A DNA stretch of 64,000 nucleotides, from positions 1,249,566-1,313,565 of the forward strand of contig RHPI01003642.1 in NCBI GenBank assembly GCA_009103225.1. Direction: 5' to 3'. Positions 12,688 through 23,499 of this stretch are shown piece by piece. This stretch comes from Chlorokybus atmophyticus (taxonomy: Eukaryota; Streptophyta; Chlorokybophyceae; Chlorokybales; Chlorokybaceae). Below the pieces are notes generated by a model. It saw only the letters and a list, made by a program, of their open reading frames with translations, did not search any database and was not told the DNA's origin. Made by a program: the position numbers and the translations under genes. The stretch's first letter is position 1. Every line of letters starts with the position of its first letter.

Positions 12688-12930
12688 ATGTCCCCGTCTC
12701 CAGAGATGTTGCGTATGAAAGAGAAGCTCGCGTCATTGTTAATGCAAGTGGAGGATGCTGATGCTGTCAACCAAGACATTTCTCAAGAGTCAAAGGAGTT
12801 GCGGAGAGAGCTGCGTGCTGCTGATGAATGCAATGCTGAGCTGCAGTCGAGCATATTAGCTTTGCAGCAGCAGGTGGATGGCTTTGATGGTGAAACACAC
12901 AATCTCAAGCAAACAGTGAACATACAGTGA
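12688..12930 (+). CDS. Short coiled-coil frame within the 6.3-kb element
   Basis: 80 codons, with heptad-like spacing through EKLASLLMQVEDADAVN and ESKELRRELRAADECNAEL. It may be an internal exon of the large element protein rather than a separate gene. Function not recognised. Confidence 0.4.
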   Translation: MSPSPEMLRMKEKLASLLMQVEDADAVNQDISQESKELRRELRAADECNAELQSSILALQQQVDGFDGETHNLKQTVNIQ

Positions 12931-13094
12931 TTTTGGATGTTGGCTGCACATGTTGTGTTGTTGTCACAGTCATGCACTACAACGCAGGTTACGATGCCAA
13001 TACTAAGCACAGAACAGCACTTGGAGTGCCTGCCAGTACAGGTGTGTATGTAGCTTTTCACACCATAACTCGAAATAGCTGAAGTGAAGCACTG

Positions 13095-16000
13095 TTGGTG
13101 GCACAAGCCACAATGGTCAGTTACGGGATGATGCATGCGTTGAACTCATGCAGGATGTGCAATGTGCAGGCACAGAGATTCAGGACCTACAAGGAGATGC
13201 AGCTAAGTGTGCCAAGCGTGGAGCCACCTCCACAACTTCCACCTCTCCCTCGCATGCATAGACCCTTGCTGCTCAGCACGCGCATCACAACACTCACAGA
13301 AGCAGAGGACCAGGCAATGGGCGAGTTGTTGCGTACACTGCATACCACTATGCTGCGGCATATGTGCAACAAGGACTTGCTGAAGATGCCACTCAAAGAG
13401 TGCATGTACGGTGCTGAGCAAGACCACCCAGTGCCGAGCACAGTGCACTACCTCCCTCTGCTACCTTGTAGCCCGGACAAGCCTGACAACCTGAGGCAGG
13501 CGCTGCTTGAAATGGCAAGGCACTTAGGCATAGACAAGAGTACTCAGCACGTCATTGTGACGGGAGATCAGAAACCAGTTTACCTGATGCACCAGTTTAA
13601 GCGCTCTGAGCCAGGGTATTGGGACTGGCTTCTCCCATATCCAGGAGACTGGCATTGCATGTACAACATGATTCCCACCATCCTCCAGACTCTGTGGGAC
13701 GCTGATATGGAGGAATGAGCAGTGGCTTGTGGCTTCCCTGCTGGACCTGCGTGACACATATTAGTGGAGGGCAAGAACTGGAAAAAACTGAATCTGTTCC
13801 TCCCGGGCTTGGTTGAGGGCTTGTACATTCCATTGATTACCATTTCCAAGCTGCAAGCCCGAGAGACGCTTTGCTGCTGGACTTTGATACGCCAGTTGAC
13901 AACGAAACAAGTATGAAGCACTTGCAAAACTTTGTGGCATATGGCAATCTCAGAGCAGAGCGAGACCCCACTTGGAACCTGTGGTGGCAACTTACAACAC
14001 GCGATGGGTTCGCTTACCTGGCATTGTATTAGGCCTTGAGGACAGCTAACTGGCACCTGCGCACTGCAGCTATCAAGGGTCTTGCACCATTAGCTTTCGC
14101 ATGGGACAAACCACACTACCAGAAGCTCATTCTCAGCACCTATGGGACTTGCAACACATGCCAATAGAGCTTGTGCAGCATTTGCAAGCTGGTGCTTTGT
14201 GGTGTCTGTCACTGGAACAGCCACAACGAGCCTTGCGAGTGACGAGGCACACAAGTCATTAATCAACAAGGCCCTGAAACTTTGCTTGAGCAGGCCCACG
14301 GAGGACTTCATGCGATGCAAGACGTCACATCCACCATATAGAGCTGGTGTGGTGAAGGAAGTGGTTCATGTGCTGGACCCACGAGATGCCGCGCATATGA
14401 CTATGGCCCCTAGCACTGCCCGCCACCATGGAGGCGCTCGAAGGAACATGGAAAAAGCATGCTGTCACTGCTGCACAATGCCAATGCTTTGGAATAGGAA
14501 GACCAAGAGTTGCAACACTTGGTAACCCACATACCTGCCAGCGCAGTGGCTGCGGCAGACCTCGCACGACATCACATGCTGGGCCAAGACCAGTTTGACA
14601 CATATGTTATAGATGTTCACTCCAAAGAGGTGCACGGACACAAGATTGGACGGCGATTTGCTCTGAAGATCATGAGCAAGAAACATCAATAGCCGAAAAA
14701 GAGCAACACATCAGCAAAGGACAGGCGAAGGCAAACACTGATCTTCAAGAAACTGGCTCAGAGTGGTGGCAACGTCAACACATGTATTGCCAACTACACC
14801 GAGAATTCACATGCCTTGTTTGGTGATGACGGCGGAATGCGAAAAGGTGACAAGGCCAAGTTCTTGGTGGACTTGTACGAAGGATGCCCTCAGTCTCAGC
14901 TATCACAGTTCCCAAGTGGGGTGGAGTGCGTGATTCTCGAGGGAATGTTCATCATCAACCGGAACCCACTTCAATCAGCACGCACATTTGAAGACTACCT
15001 TCACCAGACACTCATTGCATGGGTGCTCCCCCGTCTCCACTCAACTGCACTGCGCAGCTTTCACATTGTCTTCGATGACCCTGCACACTCCACAGGGGTC
15101 AAGTTGTCAATTTAGCAGCGCAGAGATGGTGGCACCCAGCGTAGCCAGTGCGCATTGTGCAAAATGGATGAAATCCGTAGAAGCTGGCGAGGCCTGCTGA
15201 AAGATCGCTTACTAAAACGAAGCCTCTGCAACCTCATCACTGAATGGCTACCAAGGATGGCAGCCCCATACCTACGCGAGGGTCAAGAGTTAGTGATAGC
15301 TGGAGGCAGCGACACTCCTCACCTGAAGCACAAAGCAGTGGTCGTTGGAAGAGAAGGGGATGTCGCCTTCAGTGTGGCGGACGAGTACACATGCAATCAT
15401 GCAGAGGCAGACTCCAGAGTCTGGTTGCACGCCTTCACATGACAGCACCAGTCAGTGCTTGTTCTCTCCCGACACTGACACCAGCCTCATAGGGTTGGGT
15501 GCAATTGAGCAAAATGCAAATGCGATGCAAAAGACAGTGTACATGCAGTTGACTTCAAGCGGCAGCAGCAGCAGCAGCAGCAGGACTCCGTACCCAGACC
15601 TCACTGAGGTCTACACCCACCTCAACCGAGTTCTTCAATTGAGACTGGTGCCAACAGACCAGTGTGCAAAGTTCTTGCTCAGCTTCTACGCTGTGACTGA
15701 CAGCGACTACACATCATACTTTGCCGGTATTTTCAAGCATTACTTTTTAACAGAGGTCATGAGCAAGGAATCAGTCTTCATCATAGGGGGTCAGACATCA
15801 TGCAATGGGGATCTCACTCCAACATACCTTAGATTGGTGGGCTGCGCCTACATTACGAAGCATAAGAACTGTTTCCCTTCCACCAGTAACGCCACTGCCC
15901 TATTCATGACACATGCGGTGCAAACGCTGTGGCTGACTCCATCTGCAGCCTCACACCATGGCTGCAACGAATTGCACAACAGATTTGGGACAAGACAGCA

Positions 16001-16540
16001 GACAACAAGGATGACATGCCCTCTGTCACAGCGTTGCTTCAACATTGCAAACGCTCGTCCTGGGTGATCGGTATGTGGTGGCAAATGTGCCAGCACACAA
16101 TCACAGTTCCACCCTTGGAAGAACATGAATACACACAAGAGCAAGGAGTGTTCAAGGCTGTTATGGACACGCAAGATGCCATGGCTGCAGCAAGAGGAAG
16201 GGCATCTCTAATCCTGCATGGTTGTTCATGCAAGAAGGCACAGTGCTGAGGCAAGCAATGCAAGTGCAGAAAGAGTGGACAGACATGCACAGCAGCATGC
16301 TCATGCATATACTGCGAGAACACCTGCGAGTCAACGAACACACAGCATGAAGTCAACCCAGCCACATTCACCAACACAAAAGCAACGAACACTGAGCTAG
16401 ACAGCACGTGGTCAGGGCAGGAGACTGATCTGCCCTCAAGCGACTCAGAGCTCCATGTCACAGCTGAGGAAGACACAGAGTGGCTACACACAACCTGTTG
16501 GACGCAGACCCCGCCCTGTGATTTGTGCATAGGCATTCAG
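13095..16540 (+). pseudogene. Large element protein with PIN/FEN-like motif and CXC tail, broken
   Basis: Successive plus-strand frames encode one long protein with several stops and frame changes. Segments: HVIVTGDQKPVYLMHQF and PGYWDWLLPYPGDWH (about 13550-13660); DEYTCNHAEADSRVWLHAF (about 15385-15440); SPDTDTSLIGLG (about 15466-15505); PSVTALLQHCKRSSWVIGMW (about 16017-16080). A cysteine-rich end follows, GCSCKKAQC then, after one TGA, KQCKCRKSGQTCTAACSCIYC (about 16219-16320). The HxEAD(T/S)R plus DTD pair resembles acidic motifs of PIN/XPG-like nucleases. The Cys spacing resembles tesmin/CXC DNA-binding domains. I infer this is the element's recombinase or an accessory protein. A serine run (15562-15582) comes from an AGC repeat. 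Confidence 0.6.
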
Positions 16541-16849
16541 CACATAATGCCCCATACAATATGTCTATATGGATATATGCATTACACTGTGCCCCACTGA
16601 GTGTAACGCTCTTTTGCAGCTAGTCATGCTTGAACACGGACATGCTGGCAGCACGGTGCGCGCTAATAATGCACTGCATGCATGCCAATCCCCATGACAT
16701 CACAGAGCATACAACTTGCAAAATATCATTTCAGGCAAGCAAATTCAACAGCGTACGCATACACACAGCCAACCTTAGGCAAAATAAGCCAAGCCACTTA
16801 AGAGCACGACTATACCTTCTACTCTACACTTACCAGGTCTCATGCTAAC

Positions 16850-17140
16850 AGTAACCTCCACGCCTGGAGGGAGAAGGACAGCCAGAGCGCGGATCAAGTT
16901 CGGCTGCGTTCCACCGCTATGCACCTCCTAATCCTCCATCGTCACCTGCTCGTACCGATCATTGCCCAACGGGATGACACCCCTCCAGCGACCACGGGAC
17001 TGCACAGCCGCATCCCACAACCCCTCCGCCACATCGCCTTGCATGCTGGCAGCGAGCGTAGCAACAAAATCAACGCCGCCGTCAACGCCACCCTCCGGCT
17101 CCACACCCACAGCCTGCTGGTCTGGCGCAGTCATCCTTAG
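16850..17140 (-). other. Minus-strand open frame, unrecognised
   Basis: On the minus strand about 68 codons read through GGVDGGVDFVATLAASMQG to DRYEQVTMED, next to the right end of the 6.3-kb element. There is no family signature. It could be an exon of a second element gene or chance. Confidence 0.25.
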
Positions 17141-17537
17141 CGTCGCACGGTGCCAACAACTACCCCACCACCAGCAACAACCTCACCGCCTCGGTCGCCG
17201 CTGAGCTCACACAAACTCGCCACAACCACCCCGCTAACAACTAGCCCTAACACAAGCCAACAGCGATTGCGGCAACACGTCGATTCACGTCAACACTCGT
17301 CACAATGCGTCATCAAACGCTGACACAAAACTTTTTAAAGCCGTAAACAACGTCACTGTTAACGTCACAGCCTGCCGACTGACGACGCTGACAGCGACCC
17401 CAAAAGGCCGACATGAAAACCGCCTCTCACGACCATCGACGCCAACAGCCATCGAGTCACCGTCAGCTAACATCGATGTGGCGCTACTCCCAGGCTGCAA
17501 GGATCTCAGGGGCAAGTTGCGTTGGCTCTCCGACTGT

Positions 17538-17750
17538 TAAGCAAGTCGCGACCCATCGATAATGGTACTTATAAAGTGACTATTTACGATGTTAATGGAT
17601 CGAGAAACAACGACCACAGAATTCGTGTGCAAGGCAGGAATCGAACCTAGGTCTCAAGCTCCGGTGACCAATGTCACAACCCACTCAACCACAAAAGACT
17701 TAATGCTTTTATGGTCGATTTGTGGTAATACAATGTACCTTCCCGTTACA
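17538..17750 (-). repeat. LTR-like repeat with tRNA A and B boxes, 5' part
   Basis: On the minus strand it begins TGTAACGGGAAGGTACATTG at 17750. An A-box-like TGGTTGAGTGGG lies at about 17691-17680 and a B-box GGTTCGATTCC at about 17647-17637. The spacing is as in tRNA genes. The copy is broken at TA 17538-17539 and resumes at 7765. The same organisation is seen at 40583-40970. Confidence 0.75.
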
Positions 17751-17767
17751 GCGAGAGATTGAAGAGT

Positions 17768-17836
17768 CACACGCACACGCACACGCGCACGCACGCACGC
17801 ACGCACGCACGCGCACACACACACATACACACACTG
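17768..17836. repeat. CA/CG dinucleotide and tetranucleotide run
   Basis: Alternating ACGC, GCAC and CACA units. No gene is seen between here and 19066. A frame at 18479-18845 is open but unrecognised. Confidence 0.85.
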
Positions 17837-19066
17837 CACGCACGCACGCTGACTCTTAACCTCTCCATTTCTCTTTATATTCATGCCTCTTTGAGCAGGT
17901 GTGTTATTATTGCTACCGTCTATGGTGCACTGTGTGTGGCATGGTAGGAGTTGGGGCTGGGTGGAAATAGGTATGTGTAACAGCATGGTATTTGTTAGTT
18001 GCGACATGTGCGTGTCAATGTTAATGATGCTATGTTGCGTTGTGGGTTTCTTAACACCTGTGTTTGGTTGATTACACTTAGTGTTGTCGTATTTGGTTGT
18101 GTATGTACTCTTTGCAGGTTGTGTGTTGGGTTTGTTTATTGACACGCGACATGCGTGCGTGAGTGACACGCATGCTAGCATACGCATCGTCACGTTGCAT
18201 ACCAATGCAATCGCAACTACACATACATATTCACACACATGTGTGTGAGTATATGTGTGTACATATATATGCTTATTATGTGTACAGGTGTACTTAATAA
18301 TGAGCCGAAGCTTGTACCACACGGAATCGCAACTTATGAGTGACCACTACAGGAATATGGCCCTCGCAGTTGCACAGCCGACGGCCTAGAACTCAACACG
18401 TGGGCAGTCTGAAGGGCTCACCCTCGATATACGCATAACCTCGGTTGATGTTGGCCGTGTCCATTATAGACCGCACTCGTGACAGGTCGATTGCGCAGGG
18501 TCGCTATCAAAATTGCGACGCTCAGACGCAGCACAAGATATCGCCTCAATAGATTTGTGCTTCAAGCAAGTAGCAGCGGCCTGGGTGGCGATGGCGTTAG
18601 CGATGTCGTCGGCGTTGGCGTCATCGACATCAGTGCAGTTTACTCGTCCTGGTGGAAAGCCCACATCAAGGCAGAGGCCGCGGAGTACCCGCGCAGGCAG
18701 GCAGCAGAGGGGCTGCTTCTGCTGCACTGGTGAGTTGCTTAATTTGCGTCCGGCTCCAAGATTGACCGCTGTGCAAGCAATGGTCACTGTGGCTTCAGGA
18801 ATGCACCGCGGCCGTTGTCGATGCTTTTCTTTCCGTATACTTTAAGCAGTGCTAATAGTCTGCGTTTGAGTATGGCCCTCAACGTGTCCAATACTTATTT
18901 AGCTACACTGATAAAAGCTCAACTCGATGTGTTGCTGATTTCAGGAACTCTAGCAAAGGTTCTTACAGAATAACTGCAAGCAGTTCCCTGTACTTGCTGT
19001 TGGGACACTGGTGGTTAGGTTAGCACCTCTGCCACAAGCGCCAGCTGCTCAGCTAGTTGTCAAGGC

Positions 19067-21136
19067 ATGAGCAACCCAGTATTTACCAACTCGTTTTTTT
19101 CGCCTGGCCGCAGTGCAACACAGCTCACTGAAGCTGGTTTTGCCAGTAGCAAAGCCAGCTTCAGTGAGCAGCAGTGTGCTACAGCTGGCTATCGGTACAG
19201 CCATGTAGTCGTCGTCTGCACGAGCTGTACTGCAATTGTTGACTGTTGCTTGCTATCTTCAACTTCAACAGTAGTCTCTGTGTCATTTGGCCGTTGTGTA
19301 CGAATACGGTCAAAGTCCAGAAATCCTACTTCTCCAACAAAGTTTAGCAATCAACAGTGTAAGTGTGAAGTCGAACGCTAGCAAGCATTTGACATCTTGT
19401 TAATTGGCAGATTTTGGTCCCGACACTTTTGAGGAAAATGGACAGGCGAGCAGTGTGCAAGCCTCCCCTTTGCGAGACATCCCTGGGGAAGTTTCATCCA
19501 GTTCAGCAGGCCCACCTTCCACCTCAACAATGTTATCACCATCAACATCAGCATCACAGCAGCTGCGCCCCGCGCGAGGGAGCACCATGAGGGTTTCAGC
19601 TTCGCCTTCATCAGCAGCAGGAGCTATCCAAGAGCCAAGTGCATCGCAGCTTGTGCTTCCTCGGCGAAGGGGCCGGGCGGTGGATCCGTCTGAAGTGTCG
19701 AGTACTGGCGACTTGGATGATTTCAGCCTGCAGGAGAGCGACACTTTCTGGCCCGTGCAGGCGTATTATGTCGCGCGGTACATAGACACAAAGAGGGTGA
19801 GAAGGGAGCTGGGTTTGGCTGTGCCTGGGTCTGGTTGTGATGCAGGGTTGAACTCACTGTTTGCGTCTCGCGTTTGGGCAGCTTTTGGACAGAGTGTTTC
19901 CTGGCAGCAAAGTTTACAACAACGCCACCAACAGTTCCAGCATTGTAGTGGCCATTGATTATGACACTCCGGTAAGCAATATGTTATTTTTCGATGTTAT
20001 GATAGAGCCTTTGCAACCAGCTTCAGCACTCACAAACTGCCCGATTACGCAGATGGACGCAAGGAAGTACATGGTTGTGTATTCATATGGAGCCATTGTG
20101 GGCTTCAAGTTGACTTCACGTGAGATGCAGCGCTACATTGACTTAATTGGTGCATTTGGCGACACGGCTGGACTTGATAAGGATGTGGAAAGCTCCAAGG
20201 TTGAAGGTGAATGTTAGGAGAGTATTGTTGGCCTGTATGATTGGACAGTGTTACCAACACATTTCAATATGTGCAGAGTATCAGCTCGTTGTTCGCCCAG
20301 AGTTGCCGTCTTGGAGCAAGTACGACCCGCGCGCAGACTTCATGATCCTTCAAACGCTTGACATCAATAATGTCAGGATTATATCTAGTGTTCTGGCCCT
20401 CAGTGTTGCCCTCAACCACTATGAACGAAGGGTACTTGCTCACAATGAGTTTCTGAACGTCAATGACATACTCAATCACAGCATGCATCGCAACTCACAT
20501 CATAGATACTGACGGCGTGTGCGTGTTTGCAGGTCGAAGAGGTGTTGAACCGGTTTGGTGTTGTAAACAATGAGATGCAGTTGACCGGCACCTTCACATT
20601 GCAAAAGAAGCAAGTGTTTCAGTTGGTAGCAACCATCAACAACGTGTTTACCGACGCCTTGCACAAGATCCGCGTCTTGGAAAGGTAAAATGAACGAGAT
20701 GTCAAGAAATACGCAAGTGTTGGATGTGTGTGTGCGCGCATGCGTGCCTTTGACGTGATTACATCAACACAAGGGATTGATGTGTCTATGCTGGGCCAGG
20801 TCTGAAACTGCATGGAAATCAGCCAAGTACAGTGAAATTTGGGAGACATTGCGCGATGAGTTTGAGATCGAGAACCGTTATGACACAATGAAAGACAAGT
20901 TGGACCTTGTGCAGGTAGGCAGAGTACCTTGTGACACAAGTGTCAGGTTGTTGTTGGCTTTAATCAGTTGTCTTGTGTGCTCAACCTCACTCATGTCGCT
21001 TTCCTGTTGGCAGTTGAACTTGAGGTTCTTCCTTGAGGTCATGCAGAACAAGAAGGCCGACTTTTTAGAGTGGATTATCATAGTTCTGATTGCAGTGGAG
21101 ATCGGGCTGAGTGTATATCGCGACATCATAATGTAA
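19067..21136 (+). CDS. RMD1/DUF155-family membrane-anchored protein
   Basis: Eight exons: 19067-19358, 19411-19796, 19882-19971, 20053-20206, 20277-20431, 20533-20684, 20800-20914 and 21014-21136. They total 1467 bases, 488 codons plus stop, every junction GT-AG and in phase. The N-terminus (about 200 residues) is Ser/Pro-rich and divergent. The family core starts at WPVQAYYVARYIDTKR and continues through KYMVVYSYGAIVGFK, ISSVLALSVALNHYERR, LTGTFTLQKKQVFQLVATI and YSEIWETLRDEFEIENRYD. It ends with the typical C-terminal membrane helix EWIIIVLIAVEIGLSVY. RMD1/RMND1-type proteins are usually mitochondrial membrane proteins linked to organellar translation or sporulation. Location here is not shown by sequence. 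The start is the first Met of an open exon and is the least certain part. Confidence 0.92.
19123..19169. repeat. Short-loop inverted repeat in the DUF155 first exon
   Basis: Arms at 19123-19143 and 19149-19169 pair at 20 of 21 positions across a 5-base loop. The arm reads GCTCACTGAAGCTGG and onward. Confidence 0.85.
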
Positions 21137-21354
21137 GGTACACACAGCTAATCCTGGTTGAAGCCGGCAAGCAGCTTAGTTATGTAGATTAGGTGCACAG
21201 TGTATATCAGCAATTACACTACATTAGCTGCAATACCAGCAACAGCTAAACCACTGAGCCTAGTCATAGTTGTTGACATGTAATTGGTGTGATGTGTACT
21301 TGTAAGTACGCTCTTGTGGCAAGCCAGCTCCACCACATTGCTTTGTGGTGTTGG

Positions 21355-23317
21355 TCATTCAATGCCGCAATCCCCTACAACGACATTTGTCTGCGGATGT
21401 CCATTGCTTGATGCGGCTTGTTCCTCTGTGGCCGCATGACACAACAGTAAGTTTTCTGGTAGCATAGATGAGACACATCGGGCTAATGCTGTCCCACGGC
21501 GGTGAGAGGCACTTCCAACAAGCAGGTCAGTGTATGTGCTCACCTATCCTCGTTAACACTTCCAAGCCTTCTACTACACGCCCAATAACCACATGCTTTC
21601 CTGTACAGCGAAAGGCATTCAAGACATTTTTGCTGTGCTTCAGTAGTCAACCTCCCGAGTTGGGATGTCACACATGTTGGCTCACCATCAAGCTGTGGAG
21701 CGGGCGCGAATGTGACATAAAACTGGCTGGTGTTGCTATTTTTTCCAGAGTTGGCCATGCCCACCACACCGGCAGCGTCATGCTTGTGCTTGAGTCCGCT
21801 CTTCTCGTCGTTGAACTTGGCACCATATATGCTGTCACCACCGCTGCCATCACCTACACACGACGACTGTGAGGGCAGGCCAACACTAACAGCCTCAACA
21901 ACCCAACAACACGAGCGTGATTATGGAGACCTGAAAAGCAAGTGACACAAGTAAATACCTCGCACGATGTCGCCGCCCTGACACATAAACCCTTTGACAA
22001 TGCGGTGCATGTGACAACCCCTGCGGTAGGGACGCATTACATCGCATGCGAGTACATGAACACAAGTGCAAGTGCAAGTGCACTGTCTTACTTGTAGTGC
22101 AAAGGCTTGCCACTTTGTTTCCCAACACCCCGCTCGCCCGTGATTAGGCAGCGGAAGTTCTCCACAGCCTTGGGCACCTGCGTGAAGTGCATGTGAGCAC
22201 CTCTGCATTCTGCAATTGGCATGTGCATGGCTATGGCTGTGGCAGCTGTTGCAACATACAAGCTCACATCATCGCGCAGCTCGATGACGAGACGGCCCGC
22301 GCGCAATGGTGTTGGTTGACGTAGTAGCAAGGGTCCCTACAGTGTAGGCAGCGGGTGTGCGCATCACCAACCAGAACATCAAGCCTTACACGTCACGTCA
22401 TTCGCAGAATAACCGCCATTGTGTCATACACGTGCGCATCCCTGTCACGCACTGACCTGGGCGCTTCGTGTTGGGTCGCTGTTGTAGGCGTCAACCAACA
22501 TCTGAGCATCTGCACGTGTAGATGTTAAGAAGCAGCGCGAATGCTTATCCCAATTTCGAACAAGCATTGCTGCTTCTGGTGTCGCCAGCTGCTGGGCTTC
22601 TACTACTACTTGCTGGTGAACAGTTGTTGCTTTTATCACAGTGACTGACTTGATAATGGTGTGTTGAACATGTACTAATACCTTGTGAGTGTAAGTTATA
22701 CGTGGTCTTGGCGACAACTGACAAGTCAGCGATTAGTTTGTTGTATGCGCACAAAAGGATCAAGGTGCATGCGCGCAGACATGTTTGCGCACGTGCGTAT
22801 GCTTGCGCACCTGTCCCGTCCTTGTGCATGTGCATGTGTGCACGCGTTGGTGTACGTGTATGCGCATGCTCGTGCTTGGGTGTGTCATACATTGAGCACG
22901 AGGGGCGCATGCTTGCATATTGTAAGCATGCGCGCCTATATTGTGCGCATGCGTGCATATTGTAAGCATGCGAATGCGCGCCCATATTGCAAGCATGCGC
23001 ATGCTTGCAATATGCACGCATGCGCATGCGCGCACGCCTCTGCTTGGGTGTATTCGTGCATTTGCGTAGGCACATGTAGTTTCGTGTCTGTGTGCGTGCC
23101 TACATGCCTGCGTGTGGTGGAAACAAAGACGAACTGCATACTCACACAGCTTCTTACCGTCATCGCTGAGGTCGTCCGGAGCGCCAGCACCCTCGCCTAT
23201 CCCATAACGAGCGCCGCACTCGGCTAGAAACCCTACCGCGCGGGCGTACGCCGACTCCGCCTCCGCCGCCTCCGCCGCTGACCCCACGTCCACGTCCAGC
23301 CACACCCTCACTGGCAT
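21355..23317 (-). CDS. Cyclophilin-type peptidyl-prolyl isomerase
   Basis: Minus-strand exons: 23317-23158, one unresolved exon near 22640-22540, then 22501-22457, 22336-22268, 22177-22092, 22020-21959, 21853-21686, 21600-21544 and 21425-21355. The last seven total 558 bases and stay in frame. Motifs: [124 protein letters not shown]; then a last exon ending VVVGDCGIE. Active-site positions are present: HR in HRIVKGF, QGGD, and [12 protein letters not shown]. His replaces the usual Phe before MHR. An insert of over 60 residues separates strands 1 and 2, as in some protist cyclophilins. A conserved 5' segment (about 23480-23370, PRQRRLSQYMPTAMDTKED) is shared with the second copy and may be an upstream exon. 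Confidence 0.9.
22780..23060. repeat. GCATGC-rich palindromic repeat array in a cyclophilin intron
   Basis: Repeated GCATGC, GCGCATGC and CATATTGTAAGCATGCG units in both orientations, filling the intron after the first cyclophilin coding exon. It would form strong secondary structure. Confidence 0.8.
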
Positions 23318-23499
23318 TTTGCCAAACAATCCGCCTCAGTTCCAACAGCCAGATCCTACATGTCCTCGTCCTTTCGCATGTCTTCCTTCGTGTCCATCGC
23401 TGTGGGCATGTATTGGGAAAGGCGACGCTGGCGGGGAATGGGCGGCGGCCGGGTCGCTGAGCATGTAGCTGTGCGTGAACGACCGCTGAATGCTGTGAG

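Larger units (their letters stand above)
11224..17537 (+). mobile_element. 6.3-kb TIR transposon of unusual coding content
   Basis: Both ends carry the 19-bp inverted repeat ACAGTCGGAGAGCCAACGC (11224-11242 and, inverted, 17519-17537). TA flanks both sides (11222-11223 and 17538-17539). The outer sequences join to restore the interior of an LTR-like repeat, as seen uninterrupted near 40790-40815. The interior has several plus-strand reading frames in the order: low-complexity N-terminal protein (11574-12071), short coiled coil (12688-12930), and a large broken protein (about 13095-16540). 16600-17510 has no recognised gene. No DDE transposase signature of a known superfamily was recognised. 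Confidence 0.82.

Noticed and set aside
17637-17691. A tRNA gene
   Set aside because: A and B boxes are present but there is no acceptor stem or anticodon arm that folds; the sequence is part of a dispersed LTR-like repeat.
22545-23227. His/Cys/Ala-rich frames near the cyclophilin intron
   Set aside because: They come from GCATGC/GTGTGC repeats inside an intron.
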